Assembly (NCBI GenBank): GCA_947630385.1
Contig: CANRHG010000121.1
Location: forward strand, 1-5,902
Reading direction: 5' to 3'
Source: an uncultured Eubacteriaceae bacterium
Lineage (GTDB): Bacteria > Bacillota > Clostridia > Eubacteriales > Eubacteriaceae
Length of the DNA stretch: 5,902 nt
Below the pieces are notes generated by a model. It was not told the origin of the DNA, did no database searches, and saw nothing but the letters and a program-made list of their open reading frames with translations. The translations under genes and the position numbers were made by a program. Of the stretch, positions 5,142 through 5,902 are shown piece by piece (the stretch's first letter is position 1; every line of letters starts with the position of its first letter).

Positions 5142-5902
5142 AGTTTTTCGGCCACGACCGCGCTCCAACCGTTTAAGTCCGGCGTTTCAAGAACGTTAAA
5201 GCTTTTTTCTTCGAGTGCTTCGACGACGTCCGGGGTATGTTCGGGAAGTAGTCCCGAACAGATAAAGAGCCCTTCGGGTTCTAAGGTCTCGTAAACTTGC
5301 GGGATGAGTTTTAAAATGGGCTCTTTTAAAATATTGGCTACGATGAGATCGGCCGTTCCGGTATTTTCTTCGAGCAGGTCGCCTTCACGGACTTCTACCC
5401 TTCCGGCATTATTTAGCTCGACGTTTTGCCTGGCTACCTTTACGGCAATTGGGTCCAGGTCGATGGCTACGACCTCTTTTGCCCCGAGTTTTTCCGCGGC
5501 GATCGCTAAAATCCCCGAGCCCGTACCGACGTCGATGACCTTATCGCTCTGTTTTATGTATTTTTCGATGAGTTCGCAACACAGGCGGGTCGTTTCGTGC
5601 GAGCCGGTCCCGAAAGCCATGCCCGGGTCCATCGACACGACGATCTCGTTTTCCGGGGGCGTATACTCCTCCCAGGTCGGGACGACGACGATATCAGGAG
5701 TCACGTGTTGGGCGACGAAGAACTTTTTCCAGGATTCTTCCCAGTCCTCGTCGCGTACTTCAACGATCTTGAGTTCACCGCTTCCCGGATCGAGACCGAA
5801 TTGGGGAAGGCGGGCTATTTTGATCAAGATCTCGGAGATCTTTTGTTCCGACCCGTCGACCGGAAAATAGCCACGGATGACGGCCGTATCCTCGGCCCGG
5901 CT
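5138..5902 (-). CDS. prmA: ribosomal protein L11 methyltransferase PrmA (5' end outside the window)
   Basis: The frame stays open to the right edge, so 254 C-terminal residues are visible and roughly 55 are missing compared with the usual 310 or so. The visible start DTAVIRGYFP belongs to the N-terminal L11-binding domain; TTG 5827 is therefore internal, not a start. The catalytic class I methyltransferase domain follows: MDPGMAFGTGSHETT (about 91-105), the SAM-binding loop VIDVGTGSGI (about 122-131), the acidic loop AIDLDP (about 146-151) and the PrmA-type VANIL (about 188-192), expected near the target amine. PrmA trimethylates amines of ribosomal protein L11; in well-studied bacteria the enzyme is dispensable. 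Its stop overlaps the rsmE ATG by four bases. In Bacillota dnaJ commonly lies just upstream, so dnaJ is the expected neighbour beyond the edge. Confidence 0.96.
   Translation of the reverse strand, partial: SRAEDTAVIRGYFPVDGSEQKISEILIKIARLPQFGLDPGSGELKIVEVRDEDWEESWKKFFVAQHVTPDIVVVPTWEEYTPPENEIVVSMDPGMAFGTGSHETTRLCCELIEKYIKQSDKVIDVGTGSGILAIAAEKLGAKEVVAIDLDPIAVKVARQNVELNNAGRVEVREGDLLEENTGTADLIVANILKEPILKLIPQVYETLEPEGLFICSGLLPEHTPDVVEALEEKSFNVLETPDLNGWSAVVAEKL

Noticed and set aside
5826..5842. Perfect inverted repeat AAGATCTC-G-GAGATCTT
   Set aside because: It lies inside the prmA coding sequence, where repeated ATC and GAG/GAT-type codons (KISEILIK) explain it. There is no T-tract or promoter beside it.
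5304..5870. Long open frame on the + strand opposite prmA
   Set aside because: It is Ser/Thr/Pro-rich with no recognisable domain, and it lies entirely antisense to an unmistakable prmA. It is a by-product of prmA codon use.
1..5902. CRISPR array, insertion sequence or retron-like RNA
   Set aside because: I saw no regularly spaced repeats, no transposase or reverse transcriptase motifs, and no long terminal inverted repeats on either strand.

Overview
The window looks like a Bacillota (Firmicutes) chromosome, most likely from a clostridial or related anaerobic lineage. The evidence is the gene order prmA-rsmE-mtaB-HIT protein-rpsU-yqeY (the conserved block downstream of dnaK-dnaJ), A/G-rich Shine-Dalgarno sequences, and CCA-encoding tRNA genes behind consensus sigma-A-type promoters. 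I cannot name a genus from sequence alone.

Layout. Positions 1-1766 (+ strand) are visibly AT-rich. They hold a possible 19-codon leader ORF, a candidate operator/promoter, and an ImmA/IrrE-type gene (XRE helix-turn-helix fused to a Zn peptidase) followed directly by a DUF4411 (PIN-like nuclease) gene. This pairing is a toxin-antitoxin-like module. The DUF4411 frame is full length (168 codons) but is broken by one in-frame TAA at codon 59. Positions 1767-1870 contain no recognisable gene, only an 11-bp tandem duplication. A bidirectional terminator at about 1861-1905 separates the module from the oppositely oriented core genes.

Positions 1924-2082 (- strand) hold two tRNA genes 5 nt apart: tRNA-Pro(UGG), then a CAU-anticodon tRNA that I read as tRNA-Ile2 (AUA-decoding after lysidine modification) rather than tRNA-Met. 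A TTGACA-N17-TAGAAT promoter drives them. From 2157 to the right edge a compact - strand operon runs in transcription order prmA (5' end outside the window), rsmE, mtaB, a HIT-family hydrolase, rpsU, yqeY. The first four genes overlap by 1-8 nt. rpsU-yqeY also have their own promoter (TTGATT-N17-TATAAT), whose -35 box lies over the HIT stop codon. The operon ends at a hairpin terminator that includes the last codons of yqeY.

Functionally the core operon is about translation: PrmA methylates ribosomal protein L11, RsmE methylates 16S rRNA, MtaB thiomethylates tRNA, rpsU encodes S21, and YqeY resembles the tRNA-binding tail of GatB. The left side is accessory DNA lying just beyond the 3' end of a tRNA gene, a common location for horizontally acquired modules. 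The most notable observation is the nonsense-interrupted nuclease beside an apparently intact regulator/peptidase. I found no clear evidence of a wholly new system.
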